Assembly (NCBI GenBank): GCA_034231615.1
Contig: CM067317.1
Coordinates: 13,371,316 to 13,435,315 of the forward strand
DNA length: 64,000 nucleotides
Reading direction: 5' to 3'
Origin: Meghimatium bilineatum
Lineage: Eukaryota; Mollusca; Gastropoda; Stylommatophora; Philomycidae
The position numbers and the translations under genes were made by a program. Under the pieces are notes generated by a model. The model worked only from the letters and a program-made list of their open reading frames with translations. It was not told the origin of the DNA and did not search any database. Numbering within the stretch: position 1 is the first letter of the stretch; every line of letters starts with the position of its first letter. Below are positions 44,476 to 55,204 of the stretch, one piece after another.

Positions 44476-44763
44476 CACCGTGCGTCGTTGGCACCAAATG
44501 GGGAGGGAAGCAAATAATAGTGACACTGTTATCTCCCATGCATGTCATAAGAGGTGACTAAGTAGTTTTTAATGTGGAGTTGGCTATTCGATAGATTGCA
44601 TAGAGGGTCAAAGTGACCTATAAGCTATGCTGAAATATGTAGTGTCTGGCTGAACTGAATGGAACAAACATCACAGCAAAACTATAAACCGCATAGGCCT
44701 ATATTCCGTTCTCCGGAGTGTAAGCCCAAATCTGCAGGAGTTTGAGAACGAATGTAAAAGAAG
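44476..44763 (+). repeat. SINE-A with 14-bp target duplication
   Basis: AATAATAGTAAATT at 44462-44475 and 44764-44777. The body is diverged from the 41331 copy but follows it end to end; ends GAACGAATGTAAAAGAAG. Confidence 0.9.
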
Positions 44764-44899
44764 AATAATAGTAAATTATCACCACTTGAGATATTCAATT
44801 CATGTAAGCCTAGCCTATATTTTTTTTAATTATAAGGCCTATTATATAATTAATGTTCATTTTTTGTGTTTATATGGCCTATGTCTGCATATAGTCTAT

Positions 44900-45420
44900 C
44901 ATCAAGTGCCGTCTCCGCAATGAAGGTTGGCTGCAGCAGATCTTCAACATACCCTGTCTCTTGTTTTGGTGGTGCACTCTGCTAGACTGTAACTTGTCTG
45001 TCTTGTGATGTTACTCTCCTACTTGTATCTCTGTCTACCTCTTGTTCGCTTCCCTATGACTTTATCCTCAAGTAAGGTCTTCAATAAGGTCTTTTAATGT
45101 GTCCAAAATATTTTATTTGCCTGATCTTTATTTCTCTTAGTAATTATTTCTTCATATTGGGTGTTTTAGCACCTCATTATTTGTTTTATTCTCTTTCCAT
45201 GATGTTCTACTATATACCTACATCTTGAAGGCATCAATTATGTCTTCTAATTGTTTATTTAGTGTCCATGTTTCTGATCCATACATTAATATAGAATAGA
45301 TGTAGCATTTTATAATTCTCATTTTTAACTTGCTTGTAATTTGTTTAGATGTTACTATTTCCCTCATGTCATTTAAGGTACCTTTGGCCATTCCTATTCT
45401 CCTTTTATTGATCATAAGCC
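44900..45420 (-). pseudogene. LINE C-terminal fragment
   Basis: Minus frame KLKMRIIKCYIYSILMYGSE then TWTLNKQLEDIIDAFKM, same family as 12138-13205; the part below 45220 is frameshifted. Confidence 0.8.
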
Positions 45421-45652
45421 ATTAAAATGGTGCAGTTGGACTTCATTGTATTAATTAATTTCCTTATATAGGACTATACTGATAAACTCAGTCAATAATA
45501 ACAGCACATCATTCTGCAGAGAGTAGCACCTCACTCATAGCACATAACTCCATTTCTCAAACTCTAATTTTCATGGACCTCAGAAAAATGCATTTGTTAG
45601 CAAGACTTCACAGTCAACTATATACAAATAAAATGGTTTTCATCATGCACCA

Positions 45653-46095
45653 GAAGATAGATGTGTTGGCCATTGGTGCAAATAAAACAACGACACAGTG
45701 CATTTCCATTCTCAAGACTACATTCGACTAGAAATCTAGTAGAATCGTCTTGCTACGCCAGTGTGCTGCTGGGCCCAAGGGGGAGCAAAGAATAGCAACA
45801 CAGTTTACCTTCCATGCATGTTGTAAGAGGCGACTAAGTTATGAGATGTAAGTAAGGAGGTTATGGGATGGAGTTGGCTGTCCCACTCATATAGGGTCAA
45901 AGTGACTCAAAGTCATGCTGAAGATGGATGTGTGAGGCCAAAAGGCACAGATATCACAGCAGTGCAGTAAACCATGACACAATACATTCTGTTCTACATC
46001 TTGTTAATCTGTAGGAGTTTGAGAACGAACGCAGAAGAAGAATTTTCTTGCTACAAGAGAGATCCAGCGGGAGTTTGAGAATGAGCACTGAAGAA
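45653..46095 (+). repeat. SINE-B copy split by a SINE-A
   Basis: Left piece has TTGGCCATTGGTGCAAATAA and CATTTCCATTCTCAAGACTA; right piece has AAGAGAGATCCAGCGGGAG and GAGCACTGAAGAAGAA. Together they match other SINE-B copies such as 6778-6932. Confidence 0.88.
45757..46045 (+). repeat. SINE-A nested inside SINE-B
   Basis: The duplication TCTTGCTAC is at 45748-45756 and 46046-46054. The two outer pieces form one SINE-B copy when the insertion is ignored. Confidence 0.9.
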
Positions 46096-46662
46096 GAATT
46101 CTTTATGATGAAAGTCTCCCAATGTGTGTTAGTTACAAACTTAATATACAGCAACCTTCCTAACTAATAGAATAATAATCCCCAGCTATGCAGCCACAAT
46201 AGAAAATAACACCAGAGGAAGGTCTGCCCACAAGTTCCACCTTTTTTCCTTATCTTCTTTGATGACCTGGTCAAATATCCAAACATGTCTAAAGCATGTT
46301 TGCTGATGAACTTGCATTTGCACTACTAATGAATATCCCATTATCTTATCCTGGTTAAAGCAAAGATCAACAGAACTCTTCTCACAATCTCAGTTTATTT
46401 GAACTGTGGAGACATTACACTTATAACATGTTAATCAATATACAGAAAACTGTTTACATCATTTTATCTCAGTCAAAAAATAGCATGAATATCTACCAAT
46501 ATTAAAATAAGTGGGCAAATACATGTATTAACAAGGGAGGAGTCCCCAGTCTATTTTATCTTAGAGTAAAACTAGACTGAAATTAAAATTTAATATCAGA
46601 GGTAAAACATGTAAATGCCTACATCTCATTGCCAGCTAGTTAATACAAATTTTGAAACAGAT

Positions 46663-47341
46663 TCTTCTTCTTCTTCTTTCGTTCACTTGAAACATGTCTA
46701 TATCTGTAATTCTGTCTCCTTAATAAAACTCACTGTCTTTTGTAGTTCATACAGTGTCCCATAGAGCTTTGATTCCAGTGTTGTTTCCTCTGGCCAATAT
46801 GTCTGCCTCATTGTTTCATGCTCAGAACACTCTTGAAGTATATGTTTGGCACTCTGTGCTCCCTGTCCACATGTACACATGGCTGTGTTGCCAATCTTGA
46901 ACTTTGTATACATGTGACTGCGGAGTCGGTTGTGTCCCGTTCTGAGATGTAGAATTATAACTTGTTCTGGTCTGTTAATAATATGATAGTCATCTTGTGT
47001 TGGTGTTTGTGGCTTTCTTATTGACTTGATCATCTGTTTTTTCTGATGGTAGGTGATTGGTATATCTGGTTGGTCTTCAGCAGCACCTTCCTTAGCCAGT
47101 TGGTCTGCTTTTTCATTTCCTGGTATTCCAAAGTGAGAGGGTATCCACTGCATGGTTACCCTATACTGATAAGACAATTCGCTAAGTAGTTTTTTCAAGT
47201 CTGCTAGTTTTCCAGACTGGAGAGCTTGAAGCACTGACCTTGCATCTGTCAGGAATACCACAGGCTGTTGGTCGGAGTTGGAGTTCAGCAGTTTTTTAGC
47301 TGCCACACTAATTGCCTGGATTTCTGCATCATAATTATTGC
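46663..47341 (-). mobile_element. 5'-truncated LINE (family A) with 11-bp target duplication
   Basis: The duplication TTGAAACAGAT is at 46652-46662 and 47342-47352. The minus-strand 3' end is (GAA)n after GTGAACGAAA. Only the RNase H and C-terminal finger remain. Confidence 0.92.
46698..47306 (-). CDS. LINE RNase H domain and C-terminal finger, open frame
   Basis: 202 codons uninterrupted; the true start was upstream of the truncation, where a YDAEIQAI-like codon string precedes the Met. Visible: VVFLTDARSVLQAL (Asp), IPSHFGIPGNEKADQLAKEG, LRTGHNRLRSHMY, and CTCGQ...KHILQECSEHE. The box reads HFG rather than HCG, a substitution at a conserved position. It is a retrotransposon relic and not a host gene. 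Confidence 0.9.
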   Translation of the reverse strand: MAAKKLLNSNSDQQPVVFLTDARSVLQALQSGKLADLKKLLSELSYQYRVTMQWIPSHFGIPGNEKADQLAKEGAAEDQPDIPITYHQKKQMIKSIRKPQTPTQDDYHIINRPEQVIILHLRTGHNRLRSHMYTKFKIGNTAMCTCGQGAQSAKHILQECSEHETMRQTYWPEETTLESKLYGTLYELQKTVSFIKETELQI

Positions 47342-47454
47342 TTGAAACAGATAAACCAACTGTATCTCATCTACATGAGAGTAGTAATAGATTTTACCCT
47401 CCAGACTATAGAGAGTCACTATCTCATCTCTGAACTGAAAATGGAATCAAGTTT

Positions 47455-47985
47455 GTAGAATAATTACAGTATGTGAGATGATGAAGTAATCTCTTTAGCT
47501 GTGAGCAGATAGCCTTTCTGACAAAAGCATGGGTCTTCCTCAAAGGGAGTGGCCAAAGTAACACCTGAGCTCATATAAGGTTTGTTGTCTCAAAGGCATG
47601 GTTGTGTTAGGGAATTTATGGGTGCATGTTTAGTCCCTAAATGGGGGTATTCAAGTGCAGCAGTATCCCAGGATCATCACATGGAGCACAGCATATTCTG
47701 GTCTGGGTCAACTAGTTCATCATTCTTTTATTATTAGATCAGCAGTGACAGGACATCTAGCCTTTCCCCGCCCCTAGGGACAAAGATGTAAATGTCCACT
47801 ATCCTGCATCGCTTCGTCATCCAATGAGATTAACTAATAGAAGACAAAATTAAGAAATTGAGACAAGAAATGCAGTGACATTTTTGCACAGGTCAGCCTA
47901 TTTCTCCAACTTCCCTTAGTCGCCTTCTACAACATACCTGGAAAGAAGACAGTGGCACTATTCTTTGCACTTTGAACTGATAGTC
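47455..47985 (+). repeat. Unclassified interspersed repeat (family F)
   Basis: Parallel to 49745-50780: shared GATGATGAAGTAATCT, CTCAAAGGCATGG, GGTCAACTAGTTCAT, and a SINE-A-like TCCCTTAGTCGCCTTCTACA end. No coding frame. Confidence 0.7.
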
Positions 47986-48165
47986 CAGACACTGGTTGCT
48001 GAATTGACAAATATGCTGGTTGCTGATTCATGTCAAGGGCTCATGCCCCTGACCTCAAAAAATAATCCTTGGAAGTCTATGGATTTTCAATCCACCTCGG
48101 GTCAGAGCCAGAAAATAACTATCACACTACCAGGAAGGTAGGTTTCTAGCTATACACTGCTCCAA
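47985..48165 (+). repeat. Interspersed repeat (family D)
   Basis: GGTTGCTGATTCATGTCAAG, GGCTCATGCCCCTGACCTCA, then GAAGTCTATGGATTTTCAAT; partner of 62965-63115. Confidence 0.65.
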
Positions 48166-48396
48166 GCCACTAACCAAGGTACGGTTCACTGTACTCATTC
48201 CCGCCACCAATTTCCTACTGGTTATACCAAATTGACAGAAAACAAAAGATAGAAAGAATACTGTTGGGAAATGTATGAGGAAAGCCACACACAAAAAAGA
48301 CAAAAACACCTACAATAACGGTGAAATAGAACCAGAACCCAGTTTAGGTGAAGTCAAAATTCCCATATATGTCCCGTTTGCTGTTCCGTCGGCCAT

Positions 48397-48723
48397 CTAA
48401 AAGTGTATAAACTCAGTCAGTTGCTGATTAGGCGTTCTTCTGATCTTCTGGGGAGGGAGCACTTTCATTGCTGAATATGTAGGCATACATTGTCTCGTTC
48501 GACTTCCTTCTCGTAGGGTATCCATGACAGCTCTAATCAATTCAATCATGTCTCTTCTTATCTCGGTGCCATTCACCAAGGCTTTAACCAGCCAACACAT
48601 CTGCTCTTTCGTTTCCCCTGACCATAGCATAACCTGAACAGTAAATCCATGTAATAGCGCTAACGTGACATTTCTATAATAAGACATTTGCATGGGCTTC
48701 CAGTCCAAACAAAGAAATTGCAA
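48397..48723 (-). CDS. Unidentified ORF, 108 residues
   Basis: Not recognised. Composition is protein-like rather than AT-biased: WKPMQMSYYRNVTLALLHGF, EQMCWLVKALVNGTEIRRDM, then IELIRAVMDTLREGSRTRQC, with a long amphipathic helix-like middle. No intron signals or clear partner were found. It could be a LINE ORF1/gag-like fragment, an exon of an unseen gene, or chance. Confidence 0.3.
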   Translation of the reverse strand: MQFLCLDWKPMQMSYYRNVTLALLHGFTVQVMLWSGETKEQMCWLVKALVNGTEIRRDMIELIRAVMDTLREGSRTRQCMPTYSAMKVLPPQKIRRTPNQQLTEFIHF

Positions 48724-48799
48724 CTACATCGTTAAAGATAGAAGAGGCTTTTAATAGAATTGGCTACAATCATATTGAATATCATAGACAGAGAAAAAG

Positions 48800-49034
48800 A
48801 CGGACATTACTGAAACTAAATGAAGGATGGTTTCTAAATACCAAAGCTGCAATATTTTGGACACTTAAAGAGGATGGTATCGACAGGATGATTCTGGAGG
48901 GGGGGGAGGCAGAGTGCAGGGGAAGAGAAGAGGAAGATCAAGAAGATAATGGATGGATCAGCGATATTGAAGAATGCATGAACAGACAGAGAGGCATTTA
49001 GAGTATCCACGATGAAGACAACGTTCTTGAAAAA
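48800..49034 (+). pseudogene. LINE C-terminal remnant
   Basis: From 48840: LQYFGHLKRMVSTG, a short G-run shift, RGREEEDQED and GWISDIEECMNRQRG. It is cut by a SINE at about 49035; the LINE-like GTCACTTGA follows the SINE. Confidence 0.65.
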
Positions 49035-49315
49035 AAATGTCGCCCGTGTGTTGCCGGGCCCGAAAGGGGAGCAAAGAATAGCAACACTGTTTACCTTCCA
49101 CGCATGTCGTAAAAGGCAAACTAAGGAGGTTATGGGATGGAGTTGGCTTTCCCATCCCATATAGGGTCAGTGACCCAAAGCCATGCTGAAGTCGGATGTG
49201 TCAGGCCGAAAGGTGCAAAAATCGCAGCAGTGCTGTAAACCATGGCACAACACATTGCGTTCTCCGGACTACATACTGCTAATCTGCAGGAGTTTGAGAA
49301 CGAACGCAGAAGAAG
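49035..49315 (+). repeat. SINE-A inserted in a LINE remnant
   Basis: Starts GCCCGTGTGTTGCCGGGCCC, ends GAACGAACGCAGAAGAAGAA. Flanks AAAATGTC and AATATGTC give an imperfect target duplication. Confidence 0.88.
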
Positions 49316-49834
49316 AAGAAAGAATATGTCACTTGATATATAACCATGTTATTGACATATAGGAAACACAATATTGATATCTGTTTTGCAACTATGCTCA
49401 CATCTACAAAGTTTCTCTAAGTGCAGATCTTGGGCCTCAGAGATTAGAACTATAGCTTCCATTTAGCTGCAGGGATCCCAACTGGTGTCATGTGTTTGCC
49501 AATGTTTTCGCCTTGAAAATGGCACAAGTACAGATCTGGATCAGGCATAAGCAGATGACATCTGGTCAAACAGAACTTAAATAACTGCTGGTGTTCCGAG
49601 TACAAACTATCAATAGGCTGTTGTACTTACACTGCTATTGTCAGTCCATCAAAGGAAACGGTTGTCTGCAGCGATGTTTAGACATTGGACTACTGGTAGT
49701 TCAGTCCCCACTCATTTTAGTTAAACAATTTTGAGTTATAATTTTCACAGAATATGATGATGAAGTAATCTTATTAGATGTGAGCCTTGGCACCCCATCA
49801 CCTTTCAGATAAAAGTAAAGGTTCCCATCAGTGA

Positions 49835-50078
49835 TAAATATAAATAACCAAAATAATTCTCAGTAACCTGTTTACTTTATTTAGGATTTACCAGTCATCT
49901 TTGTTATTAATTTATTTTACGGTTGTATATTTTCTTAACCGTTATTTGTTTCTTGACAAAGGTCCCAATAGGACCGATACGTTGATAATTGTCCTTGTTC
50001 TATGTTGTATTGTTATTTATTATTGTTTTATATAGATAGTTAGGTATTCTATGTAACCTGTTTACTTTATTTAGGATT
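49835..50078 (+). repeat. SINE-C insertion with 12-bp target duplication
   Basis: TCCCATCAGTGA at 49823-49834 and 50079-50090. The insert has AACCTGTTTACTTTATTTAG near both ends (about 49868 and 50057) and a core with TTGACAAAGGTCCCAATAGG. A related copy lies at 60079-60255. Confidence 0.85.
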
Positions 50079-50218
50079 TCCCATCAGTGAGCAACCGAGA
50101 TGACAACAAACTCGTATAAAGTTCCCTGTCTCGAAGGCATGGACTTATTGATTGGGAGGAGGAGGTTATGGATGCACGTTTAGTTCCAAAAGAAAGGCAT
50201 TCCATTGCAGTAGTTTTC

Positions 50219-50455
50219 CAGGATCATAGGTCCTGTCATGAGCGTAGCATGCAGCTCTGGATCATAGGTCCAGCCATGATCGTAGCATACAGCTCTGGAT
50301 CATAGGTCCTGCCATGATCGTAGCATACAGATCTGGATCATAGGTTCTGTCATGAGCGTAGCATACAGCTCTGGATCATAGGTCCTGTCATGAGCGTAGC
50401 ATACAGCTCTGGATCATAGGTCCTGTCATGAGCGTAGCATACAGCTCTGGATCAA
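50219..50455. repeat. 38-bp minisatellite
   Basis: About six units of GGATCATAGGTCCTGTCATG plus AGCGTAGCATACAGCTCT; most units differ by one or two bases. Confidence 0.92.
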
Positions 50456-50805
50456 CTAGTTCATTATTTTTCTATCATATCTGTCGACCTATCTGCAATG
50501 ATGGCACACCTAGCATTCCATGCTACCTAGTAGTTTGCCACAAATGTGCAATGCTGACTGCCCTGTACCTCTCTGTCATCCATAGGGACCATTTGACAGA
50601 AGACAAAAGTAAGAAATCGAGATAAAAAGGAAAGAAATTATGACTTTTTCACGTGTTACATTCTGTAACCCTACCCCCCTCCCCAATTTTCCTTAGTCAC
50701 CTCTTACCACATGCCTGAAAAGAAGATAGTGATATTATTCTTTGCACCCTAAACTAAATGTTCAGGCTTTGGTTGCCACACTGGCGATAATGATGGGAAG
50801 AATAC

Positions 50806-51009
50806 ATGATATCTTGTGAACACTTTCAACAGAATTCAAAATTAAGAAAATATGTTGATGCAATTCAGAATGCGGAGAGGAGTATTCGTGCTATTAAAGT
50901 TATGGTAGCTGCAGACATGCAAATATTTCTCCTGTTCCTGCTGCTAACATTCGTACTGTTGTCATTCATTACAACCTATGTTTGTTCATGCGGTCACAGA
51001 CATAAGTGA
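50806..51009 (+). CDS. Small ORF with one hydrophobic segment
   Basis: 67 codons: a charged N-terminal half (RKYVDAIQNAERSIRAIKV) and a hydrophobic stretch (MQIFLLFLLLTFVLLSFITT), ending VCSCGHRHK. It resembles a single-pass membrane peptide, but frames of this size occur by chance. No homology recognised. Confidence 0.2.
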   Translation: MISCEHFQQNSKLRKYVDAIQNAERSIRAIKVMVAADMQIFLLFLLLTFVLLSFITTYVCSCGHRHK

Positions 51010-51389
51010 ATAGATTAAAGATGTGCCCCATCGAGGCCAACTCCTTGAAGTAGCGCTGGGACTTATTCCAGCCAACAGAGGCTGGAAAATAAGATTAGTT
51101 GGGACATCCCCTACACCGAGCAGGACCACAGAAAGCACAGGTGCTGAAGTCGGAGAATCAGACCGAGAGGCGGGCGCACCAACAACCATGGTATCACGCA
51201 AACACGTCTTCACAACATTTTTTTAAAATCACCATGCTGCTCGTTCTGTGAAGTTTTCCTGATTCTAAACTTTGGCAGAATCTACTCCCAGATACCGTAA
51301 TAGGGTTAACCTCCAAAGTACGAGGGTACCAATGTTTTAGAATTAACAGGAAAGATTGGAGAAAAAGTAACATACTAAACTGATCAAGA

Positions 51390-52035
51390 ATACCACCGAA
51401 TCCAAAACACACAATGAAAGTGCTGAATACCAGATAATTTACATAAAAAACAACACCCTTGAACTCCACATACTAAACTTCTACTGCCCAAATGACATCC
51501 CTAACAAACACCTTCTAGCAGTGATAGACTTTAACAGTTACTCTCAAAGCTGAGGATACAATAATTTATACAGAAGGGGAGAAGAGATAGAAAGTTCGCA
51601 AGATACAACATTCTCATCCACCTCAATAATCAAAAGAATCCACCAACTTTCTACTCAAGAATATTCATTGTTTATTTAGATTCATACCAGTAGCAATGAA
51701 ACTCTAAAACATAAACTTCAAACATACGTGAATATCTGTTTCTGTAGAATATTAAACATTAGTGGCTGGGCAAGATAAGAAATAGAGATATGGAGAAGAA
51801 CAGATCAATATTTGGTGGACATATAGATTAAGGAGAGAACAATGAAAGTGGCACGCTCAGAAAATCTGCAAAATATATAAGGGAAGGGGGGATATCCATA
51901 ATTATGTCAACATTTTTTGTTCCTCCCGTGCCCATTGTCAACAATTTTGGGACCTCCTGCTTAATTATGTAATAAAGAAAAAAGTAACGCCTCTCCCGTA
52001 TAAGATTTTTAACACTAAAATGTACTATATGATGT
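51390..52035 (+). pseudogene. LINE endonuclease and C-terminal fragments
   Basis: Near 51417-51545 one frame reads YIKNNTLELHILNFYCPNDI followed by PNKHLLAVIDFNS, typical of an AP-endonuclease core. Near 51740-51880, CRILNISGWAR, RNRDMEKNRSIFGGHID and GTLRKSAKYI match the C-terminal tail of another LINE type. Frameshifted, non-functional. Confidence 0.65.
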
Positions 52036-52040
52036 TTTCT

Positions 52041-52611
52041 TAACTACTCTGCAGAAGTACAGGCTTTAAACATTGCTGCAGAAATAATTAAAAACACAAG
52101 CCAATGCCAACTGGTGGTATTTCTTACTGATGCTATGTCTGTCCTACAAGCCAGTGACAGTGATAAGCTGCCAGACCTGAAGAAAGCCATACGAGAAGTG
52201 AGTATCCAAAGAAGGGTAGTACTACAGTGGATACCATCCCACTGTGGCATACCAGGAAATGAAAAGGCAGACAGACTGGCAAAGGATGGAACAACACAGG
52301 AACAAAACGACCAAGAAATCACCTACAAAGAAAAGAAGACCCTCATCATAGCCATCAGGAAAGACGCCCACCAAAAAGACAATTACCACTATCCCGACAG
52401 AGCAGAGCAGGTTATTATCTTCCGCCTCAGAACAGGACACAACAGATTAAACAGCCACTTAAATAGACTAAGATTGGTCCCATCATCTCTATGCTCTTGT
52501 GGGCAGGTGCCACAGACCGCTGAACATATCCTGCAAGACTGCAATACACTAAACCAGTTAAGGGAAGAACACTGGCCCATAGATCCACAGAAATATGTAT
52601 GGGAGCACTGA
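52041..52611 (+). pseudogene. LINE RNase H and finger domain (family A-related)
   Basis: Frame YSAEVQALNIAAEIIKN, VVFLTDAMSVLQAS, QWIPSHCGIPGNEKADRLAK, FRLRTGHNRLNSHL, CSCGQVPQTAEHILQDC, stop at 52609. Open throughout from 52114, but it begins abruptly at 52041 and lacks the usual 3' tail, running straight into another LINE at about 52640. Confidence 0.85.
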
Positions 52612-52639
52612 GGAGCTAGAATATCAATAGCTAGAATAG

Positions 52640-53800
52640 CAATAGCCACAACTTCAAAATACCCAAATGGGCTTCCGTAAGAACAAAAGCTGACAACTAA
52701 CAGAAAGAGCCACAGAAAACAACAAAGAATTATATATCGCATTCGTAGACCAAGAAAAGGCATTCGACAGAGTAGACAGACAACAACTATGGAAAACACT
52801 ATCAATATACGGAGTACCAGAACATTTAATCAACATATGCAAGGGCATTTATGCAAATAGCCAATGTGCAGTAACAACAAATGCAGGTGTGACAAATAAG
52901 TTCCAAATTCAATCAGGAGTTCGCCAGGGGTGTGTCCTATCCCCTCTACTTTTTATAACATATATCGACCACATCTGTAAACTAACAAGTACCAACGAAG
53001 AAGATAACATAAAAGACAAATTGAACGAACTACTTTTTGCAGACGACCAAGTACTAATAGCGACATCAGAAGAACAATTGCAAGACCATATGAACAAACT
53101 CCACATAACATGTCAAAAATTCAACATGAAGATTAATATTGAAAAGACTGAAATAATGGCAATAGCAAAGAAAGAAAGAAATATCACTATCTCCATCGAT
53201 GATAAACACCTTAAACAAGTAAATTAGTTCACTTACTTAGGAAGCATTATATCGAGTGAAGGGAAAACCAGTAAAGAGATACAAAATAGATGCAACAAAA
53301 CATACCAGATCCTAGGACAGATGACACGCATTTTCAAGAACAAAAATGTATACATAGACACTAAAGTTGCATTATACAAGACTATTATTATTCCATCACT
53401 ATGCTACCAGTGCCAAACCTGGACAATGACAGCACAAGACAAAAGAAAAATAGTGACAACAGAAATGACATGTCTACGAAGAATACTCGGAGTGTCATTA
53501 AGAGATAGAATTAGAAACGATAACATCAGACAGATAACCAAAACAATACCAGTATTGGAACACATCAAAAGACAGCAGATCAAGTGGTTTTCACACGCTT
53601 CCAGACTACCGACATATAGCATGCCACAAATGGCCATGACACATAGACATAACGGTTATAAAGCCAGAGGCAGACCATGTAAAAGATGGATCACAGAAAT
53701 CAAAGAAGTCACAGGAACAAGCTTATAAACAGCGCACAAGAAGGCCATCTCCAGAGAACTCTTCCACCCCTGACTTTGCAAGGCAAACAATGGACACAGC
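52640..53800 (+). pseudogene. LINE reverse transcriptase with (GATA)n tail
   Basis: Codes AFVDQEKAFDRVDRQQLWKT near 52739, then from 52889 FQIQSGVRQGCVLSPLLFIT, YIDHICKL and LLFADDQVLIATSEEQL (FADD box), ending at one in-frame stop (53225) inside FTYLGSIISSEG. The tail (53321-53728) has YQCQTWTMTAQDKRK, TEMTCLRRILGV, and ARGRPCKRWITEIKE. It runs into about 225 bp of GATA repeats. Two to three disruptions in all. No RNase H domain follows the RT, unlike family A. Confidence 0.85.
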
Positions 53801-53802
53801 GT

Positions 53803-54028
<226 letters not shown>

Positions 54029-54119
54029 TATCAATGACGTCGATCCATCAGGAAAAAAAAGAAACGGTGAAAACCCAGAAACACATGGAGATAGAGTCTG
54101 CAAGGATATAGACAAATAG

Positions 54120-54510
54120 AAAATCTTGACAGAGGTAGAATGAGGCTGATAACATATCTACGGATACAGAAAAATTGACAATCTTGACAGAGATAGAATG
54201 AGACTTATAACATATCTAATGATAGAGATAAATGGAAAATCTAGACAGAGATAGAATGAGGCTGATAATATATCTAAGGATATAGACAAATAGAAAATCT
54301 TGACAGATAGAATGAGGCTGATAACATATCTACGGATACAGAAAAATTGACAATCTTGACAGAGATAGAATGAGACTTATAACATATCTAATGATAGAGA
54401 TAAATGGAAAATCTAGACAGAGATAGAATGAGGCTGATAATATATCTAAGGATATAGACAAATAGAAAATCTTGACAGAGATAGAATGAGGCTGATAACT
54501 TATATAAGGA
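54120..54510. repeat. 58-bp minisatellite with 172-bp higher-order unit
   Basis: Units of about 58 bp (motif CTTGACAGAGATAGAATGAG) in groups of three; the three-unit block 54141-54312 is repeated almost exactly at 54313-54484. Confidence 0.9.
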
Positions 54511-55204
54511 TACAGACAAATGTAAAATCACTGTCCGTGATCTATGAACCCGAGGATATGTAAACAACTTATGTGCGTGATTGATTGATTGAGGAAACAA
54601 TGAAATGCTAATTACAAGAATACAGAGGAAGCTCTTATGATGTCATTGAGGGAATTAGGTTAACGTGATGATTGAAATCTGATGGGCAAAATGAGGAGTG
54701 TTTTTTAATAAGCGATGCACACAAACCAACAGCAGCATACGTATCCTTGGACATATAGTGGAGACTGAGCACCTATTGATCTCCCCCCACCCTTCCGTGC
54801 AATGACATCCTTTCATAAGCAATAATTCTTCCTCTGCACTAGTTTAGTGCTTTTAAACAAATTTGCTGGGCCGTTTCAGTGCATTTTGTCATTATTTAAT
54901 GTTTTTTAGTGCTTTTAACTAGTCAAATAATGTAGGCACTATCTAATTAATCAAAAACTTTTGTTTATTTTTAAACATTTTTGTGAACACTAAAAAGTCG
55001 AACTCATAATAAATAGTAAATTGAGCCGAATTTTAAAATTGCCATTGTTTATTTTATTTGACTAAAAGAAACACTCAGAAGAACAATACTTAGAGAAAGT
55101 AAAACAACCAATATTCATACTATTCAAGAACTGCACAGAATAGCGTTGAACAGACAGAATTGGAGAGATCTGACCTCTGCTCTAACTTCAGCGCAAAAGG
55201 AAAA

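Larger units (their letters stand above)
49745..50780 (+). repeat. Interspersed repeat (family F), with SINE-C and minisatellite inside
   Basis: Same order as 47455-47985 but expanded by the SINE-C at 49835 and by a 38-bp tandem array at 50219-50455. Confidence 0.7.

Noticed and set aside
46698-47306. Host RNase H gene
   Set aside because: It carries the LINE finger and GAA tail and is bounded by a target duplication.
50219-50455. CRISPR-like array
   Set aside because: 38-bp units follow each other directly without spacers.
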